From contig JAHZDG010000003.1 of assembly GCA_019422485.1 (NCBI GenBank), positions 8,674 through 72,673 on the forward strand: a stretch of 64,000 nucleotides of DNA. The letters are read 5' to 3'. Below, in pieces: positions 35,679 through 44,779 of the stretch (its first letter is position 1; each line of letters starts with the position of its first letter). Below the pieces are notes generated by a model, which saw only the letters and a program-made list of their open reading frames with translations, was not told the origin of the DNA and did not search any database. The DNA comes from Alistipes sp. (lineage in GTDB: Bacteria; Bacteroidota; Bacteroidia; Bacteroidales; Rikenellaceae). Position numbers and translations under genes: made by a program.

Positions 35679-36986
35679 TTGTTCGGTTTGGAACCTTGTT
35701 TGATAACGGCCGTAGCGTTGAACCCCTTGGGAACCCAGGGGATTGTCTTGTTGGTGGTCATCGGATTGTTGCTGATGGCCTCGGCCCTGATTTCGAGTTC
35801 GGAGACAGCCTTTTTCTCTCTGACCCCTCAGCATATCCATCACTTTAAGATGAAAAATACACGGAGCACCCATGCCGTGTTGCGTCTACTGTCGATGCCC
35901 GAATACCTTTTGGCGACGATTCTGATCGCCAATAATCTGGTCAATATTTGTGTGGTGTTGCTCTCCAATACCCTGATCGATTCGTGGGTCGATTTTCAGG
36001 GGGCGGAAACCTTGGAACTGGTGGTCAAACTGGTCATCGTTACCTTTATCCTGCTGCTCTTCGGGGAGATCATGCCCAAGGTGTTTGCCTCGTATAATGC
36101 GGTGCGGGTCGCCAAAATGATGGCCGTACCGATGTTGTTTTTGCGGGGGGTATTCAAACCGTTTTCCTATCTGTTGATCCGCTCGGGGAACAGCATCAGT
36201 GCCCGGGCTGCCAAACGGAAAGTCAATATCTCGATGGATGAGCTCTCCAATGCACTGGAGATGACTTCCGATCAGAGCGTCGAAGAGAAAAAGATCCTGA
36301 CGGGAATTGTGGGGTTTGTCAATACGGAGGTGGCTCAAATCATGAAACACCGGGTCGATATGGTGGCGTTGGACGAGAAAGAGGATTTCGATCGGGTGCG
36401 GGAGGTGATTCTTTCGTCGGGCTTTTCCCGGATTCCGGTCTATGAAGAGAGCATGGACAACATCAAGGGCGTGCTTTATGTGAAGGATTTGATTCCACAT
36501 ATCACCCGTGAAGCCTCGTTCGATTGGCGGAGTCTGTGTCGCAAGCCCTATTTCGTCCCAGAGCATAAGAAAATCAACGATCTGCTGGAAGAGTTCCAGA
36601 CCCAGAAGGTCCATTTGGGCATTGTGGTCGATGAGTACGGGTCGACGCAGGGGCTGGTCTCCCTGGAAGATATTCTGGAAGAGATCGTGGGTGAGATCTC
36701 CGACGAATCGGATGTGGAAGAGTCGTTCTATACGCAGGTGGATGAGCACACCTATCTGTTTGATGGTAAAACCAACCTGACCGATATGCTCAAGGTGCTC
36801 GATCTGGATGATGATTATTTGGATGCCCTGAAAGGACAGGCGGAAAGCATCGGCGGACTGATGTTGGAAATTCGCCGGGACTTTATCCGGCAGGGCGATG
36901 TGATTTATGCCCGGGAGCTGACCCTGAAGGCCGAGTCGGTCGAGGGACATCGCATTGACAAGGTACAGGTCAAAGTGGGAAAATAA
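35679..36986 (+). CDS. gldE: GldE-like CNNM/CBS-domain membrane protein
   Basis: A 435-residue protein with an N-terminal CNNM (DUF21) membrane domain of four segments (about residues 20-180; ALISSSETAFFSL, ILIANNLVNI, GEIMPKVFAS), a pair of CBS domains (about 205-330; VDEYGSTQGLVSLEDILEEIVGEI) and a C-terminal CorC-HlyC domain. It resembles GldE of Bacteroidetes, named for gliding but widely present in non-gliding species, and to magnesium/cobalt efflux proteins. A gliding role is not implied. The start is TTG 35679 or a later TTG (35703); no ATG is available. It follows ftsZ by 74 bases. Confidence 0.85.
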   Translation: MFGLEPCLITAVALNPLGTQGIVLLVVIGLLLMASALISSSETAFFSLTPQHIHHFKMKNTRSTHAVLRLLSMPEYLLATILIANNLVNICVVLLSNTLIDSWVDFQGAETLELVVKLVIVTFILLLFGEIMPKVFASYNAVRVAKMMAVPMLFLRGVFKPFSYLLIRSGNSISARAAKRKVNISMDELSNALEMTSDQSVEEKKILTGIVGFVNTEVAQIMKHRVDMVALDEKEDFDRVREVILSSGFSRIPVYEESMDNIKGVLYVKDLIPHITREASFDWRSLCRKPYFVPEHKKINDLLEEFQTQKVHLGIVVDEYGSTQGLVSLEDILEEIVGEISDESDVEESFYTQVDEHTYLFDGKTNLTDMLKVLDLDDDYLDALKGQAESIGGLMLEIRRDFIRQGDVIYARELTLKAESVEGHRIDKVQVKVGK

Positions 36987-37104
36987 ATCGACGACCGCGG
37001 CGTTCATTGAGAAAAGAGAGACTGGGAAGAAAAACAAACAGGGATACCTTTCCCTTTTTCGGAAAATAGACAACCAACAACAAAACCAAAAACAATAAAG
37101 AACC

Positions 37105-38598
37105 ATGAGAAAAATCTTTTTTGCCGGGTGCGCCCTCTTGTTGTGCGCAGGCTTTGCCCGGGTACAGGCCCAGGAGAAGGATGCCCTGAGTGAACAGCAG
37201 TTGAAAATGATGAAGGCGTTTCATCTCGTTTCGGCTGCGGACATCGAACAGTGGGCACGTACCTTGGTGTCGGATGAATATCGGGGACGTCGCTCGGGAG
37301 ATATCGGGTATGATATGGCGGCCGATTTTGTGATCGACCACTTCAAGGAGTGGGGGATCCAACCCAAGGGGGATAACGGTACCTATGAAAATACTTTTGC
37401 CCAACCCTATTGCGATGTAAAAGGGGTCGGCTTTTTGAAAGTCTCTTATGCTGTCGGTAAAGATACCGTTGTGAAAAACTATGTGGCTCGGGAAGACTAT
37501 TTCCCGACAGCGCTTTCGGACGGCGGTGAAGCGACCGGTGAACTGGTCTATGTCGGTTATGGGATTAACGCTCCGGAGTTGGGTTACAACGACTACAAAG
37601 GAATGGATCTGACCGGCAAGATCGTGTTGTGCGAAGGGGGCTTCCCGTATAAAGGCAAGAACATCGATTCTTTGAAGATGTGGAACAAGTACCTGCGGGC
37701 TCAACCCAAAATTGCTGCCGCCAAGGCTGCCGGAGCCAAAGGTTTGCTGTTCGTTTCCAAATACGCTAACCCGATGCCGATGCAGACGCCGGGGATGATC
37801 GTGGCCTTCGTTAGCAAGGATATGGCCAAGGAACTGCTTGCCGGAACGGGGCGCAGCTTCGATGAATGGCACAAACGTTTCGATGAATTCAAAGGGAAAC
37901 CGGTTCCGACGGGTCATATCGTCAGTGTCGGTGCAGACAACACTTTCTATGGCGATCGCACGACGGCCAACATCGTTGGGGTGATCGAAGGGAGTGATCC
38001 CGTTTTGAAAAATGAATACATCGTGCTGGGGGCCCATATCGACCACCTGGGGATGTTGCCGGAAATCTATCCCGGAGCTCAGGACAATGTGTCGGGTTCG
38101 GTAATCACGATGGCGGCTGCCAAAGCGCTGGCTCTCTCGAAAGTCGATATGAAACGCAGTGTGGTGATTGTTCTGTTCGCATCTGAAGAGCTGGGGGTAT
38201 TGGGCGCTGAACATTTCATCAAAACGATGCCCTTCCCCAAAGAAAAGGTGACCTGCATGATCAATACCGACATGTTGGCAACCGGAACGGGTTTCCTGGT
38301 ACACTCTTCGAATGAATGGGCGGATCTGGTGCCTTATTTCCGGACGGCTTCTGAAGATTGGGCCCGTCGTCCTTTCAAAGCCAACCTGACGCCGTGGGAA
38401 TATAAAGCCCGGTTGTTTACGGACGGGAATATGTTCCAGAATTTCCAGATTCCTACCTTCGAATTGAAAACGACGGGTGGAAAATGGCCGGCTCCCTATC
38501 ATGTGCCGGAAGATACGATGGATCAGCTCGATCCGGTGATCATGGCCGATGCTGCCCGTACGATGGCGATTGCCGTGATCCAGATTGCCAACAAATAG
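37105..38598 (+). CDS. Secreted M28-family metallopeptidase
   Basis: A 497-residue exported peptidase. The signal peptide is MRKIFFAGCALLLCAGFARVQAQ. A PA domain is inserted between residues about 140 and 270. The two-zinc site of M28 is readable: GAHIDHLG (His, with Asp nearby), AQDNVSGS (Asp), ASEELGVLGA (Glu-Glu catalytic pair), NTDM (Asp), and YHVPEDT (His). M28 members are aminopeptidases or carboxypeptidases, so the exact substrate is not known. A TACCTTTC at 37045-37052 is a 7/8 promoter match. It is closed by the terminator at 38623. Confidence 0.9.
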   Translation: MRKIFFAGCALLLCAGFARVQAQEKDALSEQQLKMMKAFHLVSAADIEQWARTLVSDEYRGRRSGDIGYDMAADFVIDHFKEWGIQPKGDNGTYENTFAQPYCDVKGVGFLKVSYAVGKDTVVKNYVAREDYFPTALSDGGEATGELVYVGYGINAPELGYNDYKGMDLTGKIVLCEGGFPYKGKNIDSLKMWNKYLRAQPKIAAAKAAGAKGLLFVSKYANPMPMQTPGMIVAFVSKDMAKELLAGTGRSFDEWHKRFDEFKGKPVPTGHIVSVGADNTFYGDRTTANIVGVIEGSDPVLKNEYIVLGAHIDHLGMLPEIYPGAQDNVSGSVITMAAAKALALSKVDMKRSVVIVLFASEELGVLGAEHFIKTMPFPKEKVTCMINTDMLATGTGFLVHSSNEWADLVPYFRTASEDWARRPFKANLTPWEYKARLFTDGNMFQNFQIPTFELKTTGGKWPAPYHVPEDTMDQLDPVIMADAARTMAIAVIQIANK

Positions 38599-38622
38599 TC
38601 TTTGAGGCTGACAATCATATTG

Positions 38623-38655
38623 AAAAGCCGTCTTCCTTACGGGAAGACGGCTTTT
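38623..38655 (+). terminator. Intrinsic terminator after the M28 peptidase gene
   Basis: A perfect 14-bp stem (AAAAGCCGTCTTCC with its complement, 38623-38636 and 38642-38655), 5-base loop, T-ending arm. It is 25 bases past the stop. Confidence 0.85.
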
Positions 38656-38743
38656 CTGTTCAGCGGCTTTTGAGGAGGGCGGTTGGGAACCGGGAACGTG
38701 TCGTTTCCGACCCTTTTGTTTCGGGAACCTCCGAGCCGGATCA

Positions 38744-38777
38744 TAAAAGCCGCTGCTGAATACTCAGCAGCGGCTTT
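38744..38777 (-). terminator. Intrinsic terminator after fabI (minus strand)
   Basis: Arms 38746-38759 and 38764-38777 pair perfectly over 14 bp (AAAGCCGCTGCTGA), 4-base loop, and the minus-strand tail is TTTT-rich. It lies 29 bases after the fabI stop. Confidence 0.85.
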
Positions 38778-38805
38778 ATTATTGTGCAACCGTAAAATCA
38801 GTGGC

Positions 38806-39648
38806 TTATTCGTGTTTGATGTCGCGGTATTCCATCCCTTTGCCGTAGGTCTTCATGGCGCGGGCGCTCATCCCCATGTTGGAGAAACCGCCATCGTTGT
38901 AAAGGTTCTGCATGGTGACCTTGCGGGTCAGGTCCGAGAAGAGCGTCAGCACATAGTTGGCGCAATCTTCGGCCGTGGCGTTGCCCAGCGGAGACATGCG
39001 GTCGGCAAAGTCCATCAGGTCGTTCAGACCCATTACCCCGCTACCGGCCGTGGTCGGAGTGGGTGACTGGGAAACGGTGTTGATGCGCACCTGTTTTTCG
39101 CGGCCGTAGATGTAGCCGAAGCTGCGGGCGATGGATTCCAGCAGTGCTTTGGCATCCGCCATGTCGTTGTATCCGTACAGGGTACGTTGTGCGGCGATAT
39201 AGGTGAGGGCCACGATCGAACCCCAGTTGTTGAGAGCATCCTTTTTGCGGGCGACCTGAATCACTTTGTGGAACGAAATGGCCGAAATGTCGAGGGTTTT
39301 GGCCAGGAAGTCATAATCCAGATCGTCGTAAGTACGGCCTTTGCGCACGTTGGGCGACATGCCGATGGAGTGGAGAATGAAGTCGAATTTCCCGCCGAAA
39401 TGTTCCATGGATTTTTCGATCAGGTTTTCCAGGTCGGGTACGCTGGTGGCGTCGGCCGGGATAACGATGCTGCCGGTCTGTTGGGCCAGCTGGTTGATCG
39501 TCCCCATGCGGATCGAGACGGGTGTATTGGTGAGCACGATCTGAGCCCCTTCTTCGACGGCCCGTTGGGCCACCTTCCAGGCGATGGATTGTTCGTTGAG
39601 GGCTCCGAAGATCAAGCCTTTTTTCCCTTTTAAAAGATTGTATGACAT
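38806..39648 (-). CDS. fabI: Enoyl-ACP reductase (NADH-dependent FabI)
   Basis: A 280-residue short-chain-dehydrogenase-fold enzyme catalysing the last reduction of each fatty-acid elongation cycle. The cofactor loop reads FGALNEQSIAWKVA. The active-site residues keep FabI spacing: Tyr in LTYIAAQRTLYGYN, a second Tyr 10 residues on and Lys 7 further, matching the Y-x9-Y-x6-K pattern. SQSPTPTTAGSGV contains the substrate loop. The ATG at 39648 (MSYNLLKGKKG) fits homologues; the frame extends to 39717 without support. It stands alone between its own promoter and terminator. Confidence 0.95.
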   Translation of the reverse strand: MSYNLLKGKKGLIFGALNEQSIAWKVAQRAVEEGAQIVLTNTPVSIRMGTINQLAQQTGSIVIPADATSVPDLENLIEKSMEHFGGKFDFILHSIGMSPNVRKGRTYDDLDYDFLAKTLDISAISFHKVIQVARKKDALNNWGSIVALTYIAAQRTLYGYNDMADAKALLESIARSFGYIYGREKQVRINTVSQSPTPTTAGSGVMGLNDLMDFADRMSPLGNATAEDCANYVLTLFSDLTRKVTMQNLYNDGGFSNMGMSARAMKTYGKGMEYRDIKHE

Positions 39649-39672
39649 AGATTTCTTCGATTGATTCGCGGG

Positions 39673-39702
39673 CAAAGGTACGAATATTTGGATAATCTCC
39701 AA
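39673..39702 (-). promoter_or_regulatory. Promoter of fabI
   Basis: On the minus strand a TTG, 19 bases, then TACCTTTG, at the expected Bacteroidetes spacing. The -7 element ends 25 bases before the fabI start. Confidence 0.75.
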
Positions 39703-39806
39703 CCCGTATGGCCGCAAGGCGGCTGTTTTGACGGGTTTCGGGCTTGTGGATCCAAATAATTTTTCGTATATTTTCCACAGTCAATCATTTAATACAGAAT
39801 AGACCG

Positions 39807-40358
39807 ATGAAAAAGTGGATTTTTTTAGGCGTATTCATGGTGTTGAGTGTTGGATTGCAGGCTCAGTCCGGTTGGAGTGTGACTCCGCGGGTGGGTATGC
39901 AGGTTGCTGCCATGCAGTTCAATATGGTTGGTATTTACCTGGGAGCGACTGCGCAATATCGTTTCGGACCGGTGTGGGCCTTACAGATGGGAGCCATGTA
40001 TGCGAACGGGTATGAGTCTTATGGAAATGGATCTTACCGGGCCGAGCATATGTTGCATTTCCCGATTCAGGTGAAGGCGTATGTGCGGGATGGATGGTAT
40101 TTGGCGACTGGTCCTCAATTCCACATGCCGTTTTCTTCAACGTCTTGTTGGAACCATCAGAAAACGACCTATACGGACGTCGAGGGCGGCATTTCGTGGG
40201 CGATTGGTACAGGGTATGATTTCCCGTGCGGACTGACCTTGAATTTCGATTATGCATATGGCAGTCCGGTGGCTTTTATGTCTTATATAGGGGGAGATCT
40301 GCCCTCGTGGAGTCTGATTCAGATTGGCTTGGGTTGGCGATTCGGAAAAGGAAAATAG
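39807..40358 (+). CDS. Outer-membrane beta-barrel protein, porin-like
   Basis: A 183-residue exported protein. It has a signal peptide (MKKWIFLGVFMVLSVGLQAQ) and then alternating polar-aromatic strands typical of small outer-membrane barrels: GWSVTPRVGMQVAAM, YLGATAQYRF, WALQMGAMY, FDYAYGSPVAF, and a final strand ending LGWRFGKG that terminates in a barrel-type Phe-containing strand. About eight strands would fit. The function is unknown. ATG 39807 is chosen because the signal peptide begins there. It is convergent with the TonB-like gene and has no clear -7 box. Confidence 0.75.
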   Translation: MKKWIFLGVFMVLSVGLQAQSGWSVTPRVGMQVAAMQFNMVGIYLGATAQYRFGPVWALQMGAMYANGYESYGNGSYRAEHMLHFPIQVKAYVRDGWYLATGPQFHMPFSSTSCWNHQKTTYTDVEGGISWAIGTGYDFPCGLTLNFDYAYGSPVAFMSYIGGDLPSWSLIQIGLGWRFGKGK

Positions 40359-40648
40359 GGGTCACCGCAGAACGGCCGTGTCGTGAAAGTGTGGGATAGA
40401 GGGGCGCTCTGCAAGGGAAGAAGGGAGCCGGAAATTGGTGGGCGGACTTTGCGGAGGGACGTCTGAAGTGAAAGTAGGTTGCGATATTCCTTTCTGAAAA
40501 TAGAAGGGGATGCCCTGAGAGTCGAATGCGAAACGAAAATTCGGATCAAGCGTGTACGTTGAACAGCCCTATGTCCGTAAAGATAGCCCCGATGCGGTGT
40601 CGTTATCGAGCCGGGGTGGGAAGAATGACGTTGGGTTTGTGGAGAGGG
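40359..40648. other. Gap between convergent genes, nothing recognised
   Basis: A 290-base stretch between the barrel gene and the TonB-like gene. It contains no obvious terminator with a T-run, no TAnnTTTG box facing either gene and no family-like frame. Confidence 0.35.
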
Positions 40649-41548
40649 CTATTGGGGAACGAACAGGTAGGTAATGGTCCCCTGTTGACGATCGGGGGCT
40701 GAACCGTCCACGTTGAATCGGGACAGACGAGCCGCTTCGACAGCCCGGTCGAGGATACAGTCGTCGTTGGTCGTGGTATTGCCGACCGAAGCGTCGGTGA
40801 CTTTCCCGTTGCGATTGACGGTGATGTTTACGACCACTTGTCCGCCGCCTTCGCATTGATAGGCCGGTACGTGCATATATACGGCTGAACGCCCCGCTAA
40901 GGAGAATGAAATGATCACATTGCCTTTTACTTTGACGGTTTCCTGTTTCTCCTGTTTGTCGGCCTTGTTTTTCTGGGCATTGCGGGCGTCGATCATGGCT
41001 TGTTCTTCACTCAGCCCCTTTTCATAGGCTTCTCGGGAGGCGCGCATCCGATCCTGAACCTCTTGAGCCTGTTCGGCAAGGTCTTCTGGAATGGGGTTGT
41101 TGCGCAGGGTTTGGGATTCGGCGATCGTCTTGGAATCTTCGTTGGAAATCTGGTTGCGGGCTTCGCGCAGACTTTGTTCCAGCTCCTGGAGTTCTTTCGG
41201 GGTCAGCGGCTTTAGTTCGGGCTGAGGCGGAATCTCTTCCATGGAGATATAGATCGTGTTTTCGGGGGTTTGTTGGCCGATAATGATTTTGGCGGAGATG
41301 AAGACAATCCCTAAAATCAGGTAGGCAATGACCGTGATGCAAAGCCCGACTTTGTGATCGTAGGCCCAGCTGCCCGGATCGGTCGGACGCTTTTCGAAAG
41401 GCAGTACGATGCGCCGACGACGAGGATCTTGTGCTCCGTTCGGAACAGGGGACGGACCCGGTCGACGGTCGCTCGGGCGATTTCCCGGTCGATCCGATTG
41501 GGGTCCCCGTTGTGGGTGTTGTGTTTCCGGTCTGCGATCCTGTCTCAT
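40649..41548 (-). CDS. Orphan TonB-family protein with cytoplasmic basic/proline-rich N-terminus
   Basis: A 299-residue protein. Residues 1-65 are Arg/Pro/Gln-rich and precede a single membrane helix (VGLCITVIAYLILGIVFI), so this part is probably cytoplasmic, unlike classical TonB. A charged, coiled-coil-like periplasmic stretch (PLTPKELQELEQSLREA) leads to a C-terminal TonB-type fold ending in RFNVDGSAPDRQQGTITY. The second TonB-like protein in the window (56957) ends with an almost identical motif. TonB proteins couple proton-motive force to outer-membrane transport. No ExbB/ExbD lies beside this one. ATG 41548 is chosen as it follows the minus-strand -7 element by 21 bases. Confidence 0.75.
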   Translation of the reverse strand: MRQDRRPETQHPQRGPQSDRPGNRPSDRRPGPSPVPNGAQDPRRRRIVLPFEKRPTDPGSWAYDHKVGLCITVIAYLILGIVFISAKIIIGQQTPENTIYISMEEIPPQPELKPLTPKELQELEQSLREARNQISNEDSKTIAESQTLRNNPIPEDLAEQAQEVQDRMRASREAYEKGLSEEQAMIDARNAQKNKADKQEKQETVKVKGNVIISFSLAGRSAVYMHVPAYQCEGGGQVVVNITVNRNGKVTDASVGNTTTNDDCILDRAVEAARLSRFNVDGSAPDRQQGTITYLFVPQ

Positions 41549-41569
41549 CGTGCGCTCCAAAATTCTGCA

Positions 41570-41577
41570 CAAAAGTA
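41570..41577 (-). promoter_or_regulatory. Promoter -7 element of the orphan TonB-like gene
   Basis: On the minus strand TACTTTTG, a full consensus match, 21 bases before the ATG at 41548. It lies 22 bases from the plus-strand element for lpxC, forming a compact divergent region. Confidence 0.55.
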
Positions 41578-41599
41578 CGATTTCTTTATAAAAATTTAA

Positions 41600-41607
41600 T
41601 ACCTTTG
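41600..41607 (+). promoter_or_regulatory. Promoter -7 element of lpxC/fabZ
   Basis: TACCTTTG fits TAnnTTTG, 19 bases before the lpxC/fabZ start. No good -33 box is seen. Confidence 0.55.
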
Positions 41608-41626
41608 TAAGCAAAATATTTTAAAC

Positions 41627-43015
41627 ATGTCAGTTGCGCAGAAAACGTTGAACGCCCCGATTTCCTTTGCCGGAAAAGGGTTGCATACGGGACTACCGGT
41701 CCATATGAGCGTACTGCCTGCCGAAGCGGGAACGGGAATTCGTTTCCGTCGTGTGGACCTGGAAGGGGCCCCGGAGGTGGAAGCGCTGTGTGATTATGTG
41801 GTGGATACTTCGCGAGGTACGACCATCGAAAAGAAAGGCGTACGGATCAGCACCATCGAACATATCATGGCTGCCTTGTGGGCCATGGGTGTGGATAATG
41901 CGGTGATCGAGATCGATGCCCCCGAAACCCCCATCATGGATGGTTCGGCTGCCGAATATGTGGCTGCCATTGCTCAGGTGGGCCTGGTCGATCAGCCGGC
42001 CGATCGGGTTTATTACGATATCGACGAAAAGACGGCTTTTACCTTGTTGGAAAAAGGTGTGGAAATCGCCGTTTATCCCGACGACCACTTCTCGGTGGAT
42101 GTCAATATCGATTTCGGGTCGAAGATTTTGGGTAACCAATATGCCCGTCTGGACAGCATCGAAGATTTCGAAACACAGATCTCACCGTGCCGTACGTTTG
42201 TTTTCCTGCATGAATTGGAACCGCTCATTCAGCATAACCTGATCAAGGGAGGCGATCTGGACAACGCCATCGTGATCGTTGAAAACGAAATTTCCGATGA
42301 AGAACTGGAACGTCTGTCGGCCTTGTTCAATAAAAAGAATGTTAAGGTTAAGGAAGGGTACCTCAATAACCTGAAACTGCGTTTCCCGAACGAATGTGCC
42401 CGTCATAAATTGCTGGATATGATCGGGGATATGGCCCTGATCGGGACCCGCATTCGGGGACGTGTTGTGGCTTACAAACCGGGTCACTTTGCCAATACGG
42501 AATTCGCCAAGTTGGTGCGTAAACAGATCAAACGCAATTCGGCAAAACCTTGGTTCAAGTACAATCCCAACGTAGAACCGTTGTACGATATTAATCAGAT
42601 TCGTAAGATGTTACCTCATCGTCCTCCGTTCCTGCTGGTCGACAAGGTGTTGCATGTGGATTCGCAACGGGTTGTGGGGATCAAGAACGTGACCATGAAC
42701 GAACCCTTCTTCGTGGGCCATTTTCCCAGTGAACCGGTTATGCCCGGGGTGCTGATCGTGGAAGCGATGGCTCAATGCGGCGGTATTCTGGCTCTGCATA
42801 ATATCTCGGATCCGGAAAACTACAGCACCTATTTCATGAAGATCGACGGGGTGAAATTCAAACGGAAAATCGTTCCGGGAGATACCTTGCAGTTCGAATT
42901 GAAACTGGCTGAACCGATTCGTCGCGGGATCGTGCTCATGGAAGCACGCGCCTATGTGGGCGATACGCTGGCAACCGAAGCCCTGTTGATGGCTCAGGTG
43001 GCCCGCAATAAATAA
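41627..43015 (+). CDS. lpxC/fabZ: Bifunctional LpxC-FabZ: UDP-acyl-GlcNAc deacetylase / 3-hydroxyacyl-ACP dehydratase
   Basis: A 462-residue fusion. Residues 1-300 are LpxC, the zinc amidase committing UDP-3-O-acyl-GlcNAc to lipid A; the Zn-ligand segments [11 protein letters not shown] and the later [13 protein letters not shown] (His and Asp) are present. From about residue 310 the sequence becomes Fab[18 protein letters not shown] contains the catalytic His, and [13 protein letters not shown] with Glu completes the hot-dog active site. The fused form is known from Bacteroidetes and Chlamydiae-related bacteria and may keep substrate balance between lipid A and fatty-acid synthesis. lpxA follows in 53 bases; lpxD is not adjacent. 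Confidence 0.95.
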   Translation: MSVAQKTLNAPISFAGKGLHTGLPVHMSVLPAEAGTGIRFRRVDLEGAPEVEALCDYVVDTSRGTTIEKKGVRISTIEHIMAALWAMGVDNAVIEIDAPETPIMDGSAAEYVAAIAQVGLVDQPADRVYYDIDEKTAFTLLEKGVEIAVYPDDHFSVDVNIDFGSKILGNQYARLDSIEDFETQISPCRTFVFLHELEPLIQHNLIKGGDLDNAIVIVENEISDEELERLSALFNKKNVKVKEGYLNNLKLRFPNECARHKLLDMIGDMALIGTRIRGRVVAYKPGHFANTEFAKLVRKQIKRNSAKPWFKYNPNVEPLYDINQIRKMLPHRPPFLLVDKVLHVDSQRVVGIKNVTMNEPFFVGHFPSEPVMPGVLIVEAMAQCGGILALHNISDPENYSTYFMKIDGVKFKRKIVPGDTLQFELKLAEPIRRGIVLMEARAYVGDTLATEALLMAQVARNK

Positions 43016-43068
43016 ACGGTGAACACAGAATCAGTATTTATCATTCTATAACCTATCTATCTTATAAG

Positions 43069-43872
43069 ATGATCAGTCCTTTAGCCTATGTCTCTCCCAA
43101 AGCCCAGCTCGGCGAAAATGTAACCGTTGAACCTTTTGCTTACATCGCCGATGACGTAGTGGTCGGAGAGGGTACCTGGATCGGTCCGGGTGCGGTGTTG
43201 CAGAATGGGACCCGCATGGGAAAATTTTGTCAGGTACATACGGCTGCCGTGGTGGCCGGTATTCCGCAGGATTTAAAGTTCAAAGGCGAATATACCACCG
43301 CCGAAATCGGGGATTATACCAATATCCGCGAATGTGTGACCATCAGCCGGGGTACGGCGGCTAAGGGCAAGACCGTGGTGGGCAGTCATACGTTGTTGAT
43401 GGCTTATGTGCATGTCGGACACGACTGCGTGGTGGGCGATCATTGCGTGATTGTCAATCGGGTGTCGATGGCCGGAGAGGTGGAAATCGGCGACTGGGCC
43501 GTGGTGGGAGGTCATGTGGCCATCCATCAGTTTACCCGTGTGGGGGCTCATGCCATGGTGGCCGGCGGTTCGCTGGTCGGCAAGGATATTCCACCCTTCG
43601 TGAAAGCCGGGCATAATCCGCTGGCTTTCGTGGGTGCCAATTATATCGGTTTGCGCCGCCGGGGCTTTACGTCGGAAAAAATATCGGAAATTCAGGAAAT
43701 GTTCCGGATTCTGTTCCAGTCGGGGTATGGTTACTCCAAGGCGTGCGACCTGGTCGAAGCGCAGTTGCCGCAGACTCCCGAGCGGGATATGGTGCTTTCG
43801 TTCATTCGGGAATCGAAACGAGGGATTCTCAAACCTTACAACTCGCGAAAGTCGACCGAGGAGGTTGAATAG
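43069..43872 (+). CDS. lpxA: UDP-N-acetylglucosamine acyltransferase
   Basis: A 267-residue left-handed beta-helix acyltransferase catalysing the first lipid A step. Hexapeptide repeats run through residues 1-180 (for example VGEGTWIGPGAVL and MAYVHVGHDCVVGDHC, whose His is the expected catalytic base). The C-terminal helical region includes EIQEMFRILFQSG. Two repeat-flanking segments, IPQDLKFKGEYT and TRVGAHAMVAGGSLV, match the family. It follows lpxC/fabZ by 53 bases and ends just before a terminator. Confidence 0.95.
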   Translation: MISPLAYVSPKAQLGENVTVEPFAYIADDVVVGEGTWIGPGAVLQNGTRMGKFCQVHTAAVVAGIPQDLKFKGEYTTAEIGDYTNIRECVTISRGTAAKGKTVVGSHTLLMAYVHVGHDCVVGDHCVIVNRVSMAGEVEIGDWAVVGGHVAIHQFTRVGAHAMVAGGSLVGKDIPPFVKAGHNPLAFVGANYIGLRRRGFTSEKISEIQEMFRILFQSGYGYSKACDLVEAQLPQTPERDMVLSFIRESKRGILKPYNSRKSTEEVE

Positions 43873-43887
43873 AAATTTCAAACATAG

Positions 43888-43915
43888 AAAGGCTGCCGTT
43901 CAGACAGCCTTTTTT
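43888..43915 (+). terminator. Intrinsic terminator after lpxA
   Basis: An 8-bp stem (AAAGGCTG with CAGCCTTT), 9-base loop, T-run extending to 43915. It is 15 bases after the stop. Confidence 0.8.
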
Positions 43916-43946
43916 GTTATTTGTGCAAAAATAGAAGCTTGAACAA

Positions 43947-44573
43947 ATGAAGAAGTTTTGGATGATGTTGTGTTGGCTGTTGCCTTCACTCGGTTTTGCT
44001 CAGGCCGAATTTCCCTATTCCAAGTTGTTGTCCATGACGACGGAACAGCTCCGGGCCGAGAAATTCAAGTATGATAAGGATCGTAATCAGGACGTGCTGC
44101 GTAAAAGCAACGGCTGGCAGATGACGGCCAATGTGCTTTCGGCTCTGGGCGGAGCTTCGGGCGATATTCGGCCGGCTGAAAATGATTATGAAGTGGTGAT
44201 CCAGTATGGAGAGGAGGGCATTGCCTATGTGGAAGTGATCTTTTTTAAGGATGCTACCTACCATGACCTGCTGACGTTTGCCCATGACCAGGGTCAGGAT
44301 CTGCTGGAAACCAACTCAGGAAAATTGGATAAGATACAGTTTCAGTACGCCGGCTATGCGTTTGAATTGACCCGTCAGCTGCATGAGGTGAAAACCACGA
44401 CGGATCAGACCAGCGCGAAGGCCAAGACGTTCGATGAATCCTATAATTTGTACCGCTATATTATTCGGACCGGGCGGCCGGCCTCTTCGGACTGGCTCAC
44501 AAGACAGGCGCTGAAGCAGGAAAAACGGGACGCCAAAGGGAAAAAGAAACAGGACGTCTCCTCGTTTATGTAA
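43947..44573 (+). CDS. Secreted protein of unknown function
   Basis: A 208-residue exported protein. The signal peptide is MKKFWMMLCWLLPSLGFAQ with likely cleavage after AQ. The mature part is predominantly polar, with an extended charged C-terminus (KQEKRDAKGKKKQD). No known domain is recognised. It may be a lineage-specific periplasmic protein. ATG 43947 is well placed after the lpxA terminator, but no promoter motif is clear upstream. No regulatory or functional partner is implied by the neighbours: lpxA ends before it and the rimP operon has its own promoter after it. Confidence 0.7.
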   Translation: MKKFWMMLCWLLPSLGFAQAEFPYSKLLSMTTEQLRAEKFKYDKDRNQDVLRKSNGWQMTANVLSALGGASGDIRPAENDYEVVIQYGEEGIAYVEVIFFKDATYHDLLTFAHDQGQDLLETNSGKLDKIQFQYAGYAFELTRQLHEVKTTTDQTSAKAKTFDESYNLYRYIIRTGRPASSDWLTRQALKQEKRDAKGKKKQDVSSFM

Positions 44574-44649
44574 ACGGCTGCGATGTAGCTTTTGAATCGG
44601 GGGATCGGAGCCGGATTTCGGAATATGTCGGATATTTCGGGAAAAAGGT

Positions 44650-44681
44650 GTTGCGATTTTGTGGTTTATTTGCTATATTTG
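44650..44681 (+). promoter_or_regulatory. Promoter of the rimP-nusA-infB operon
   Basis: GTTG, 20 bases, then TATATTTG (44674-44681), a full -7 match at consensus spacing. The rimP start lies 99 bases past the -7 box, giving a leader that contains the hairpin at 44703. Confidence 0.7.
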
Positions 44682-44694
44682 TGGCGACAAGATC

Positions 44695-44724
44695 AGAAGG
44701 ATAGGGACGCGAGTCCCTTCTTTT
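44695..44724 (+). other. Leader hairpin upstream of rimP
   Basis: AGGGAC, GCGA tetraloop, GTCCCT forms a stem at 44703-44718, followed by TCTTTT. An overlapping alternative, AGAAGG (44695-44700) with CCTTCT (44716-44721), is mutually exclusive with it. It could act as an attenuator of the operon; this is inference. Confidence 0.45.
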
Positions 44725-44779
44725 GTACCTTCGCCTTTTGAAAAGACGCTGATTGAAAGAAATTTAAAGGGAAAAAGAG

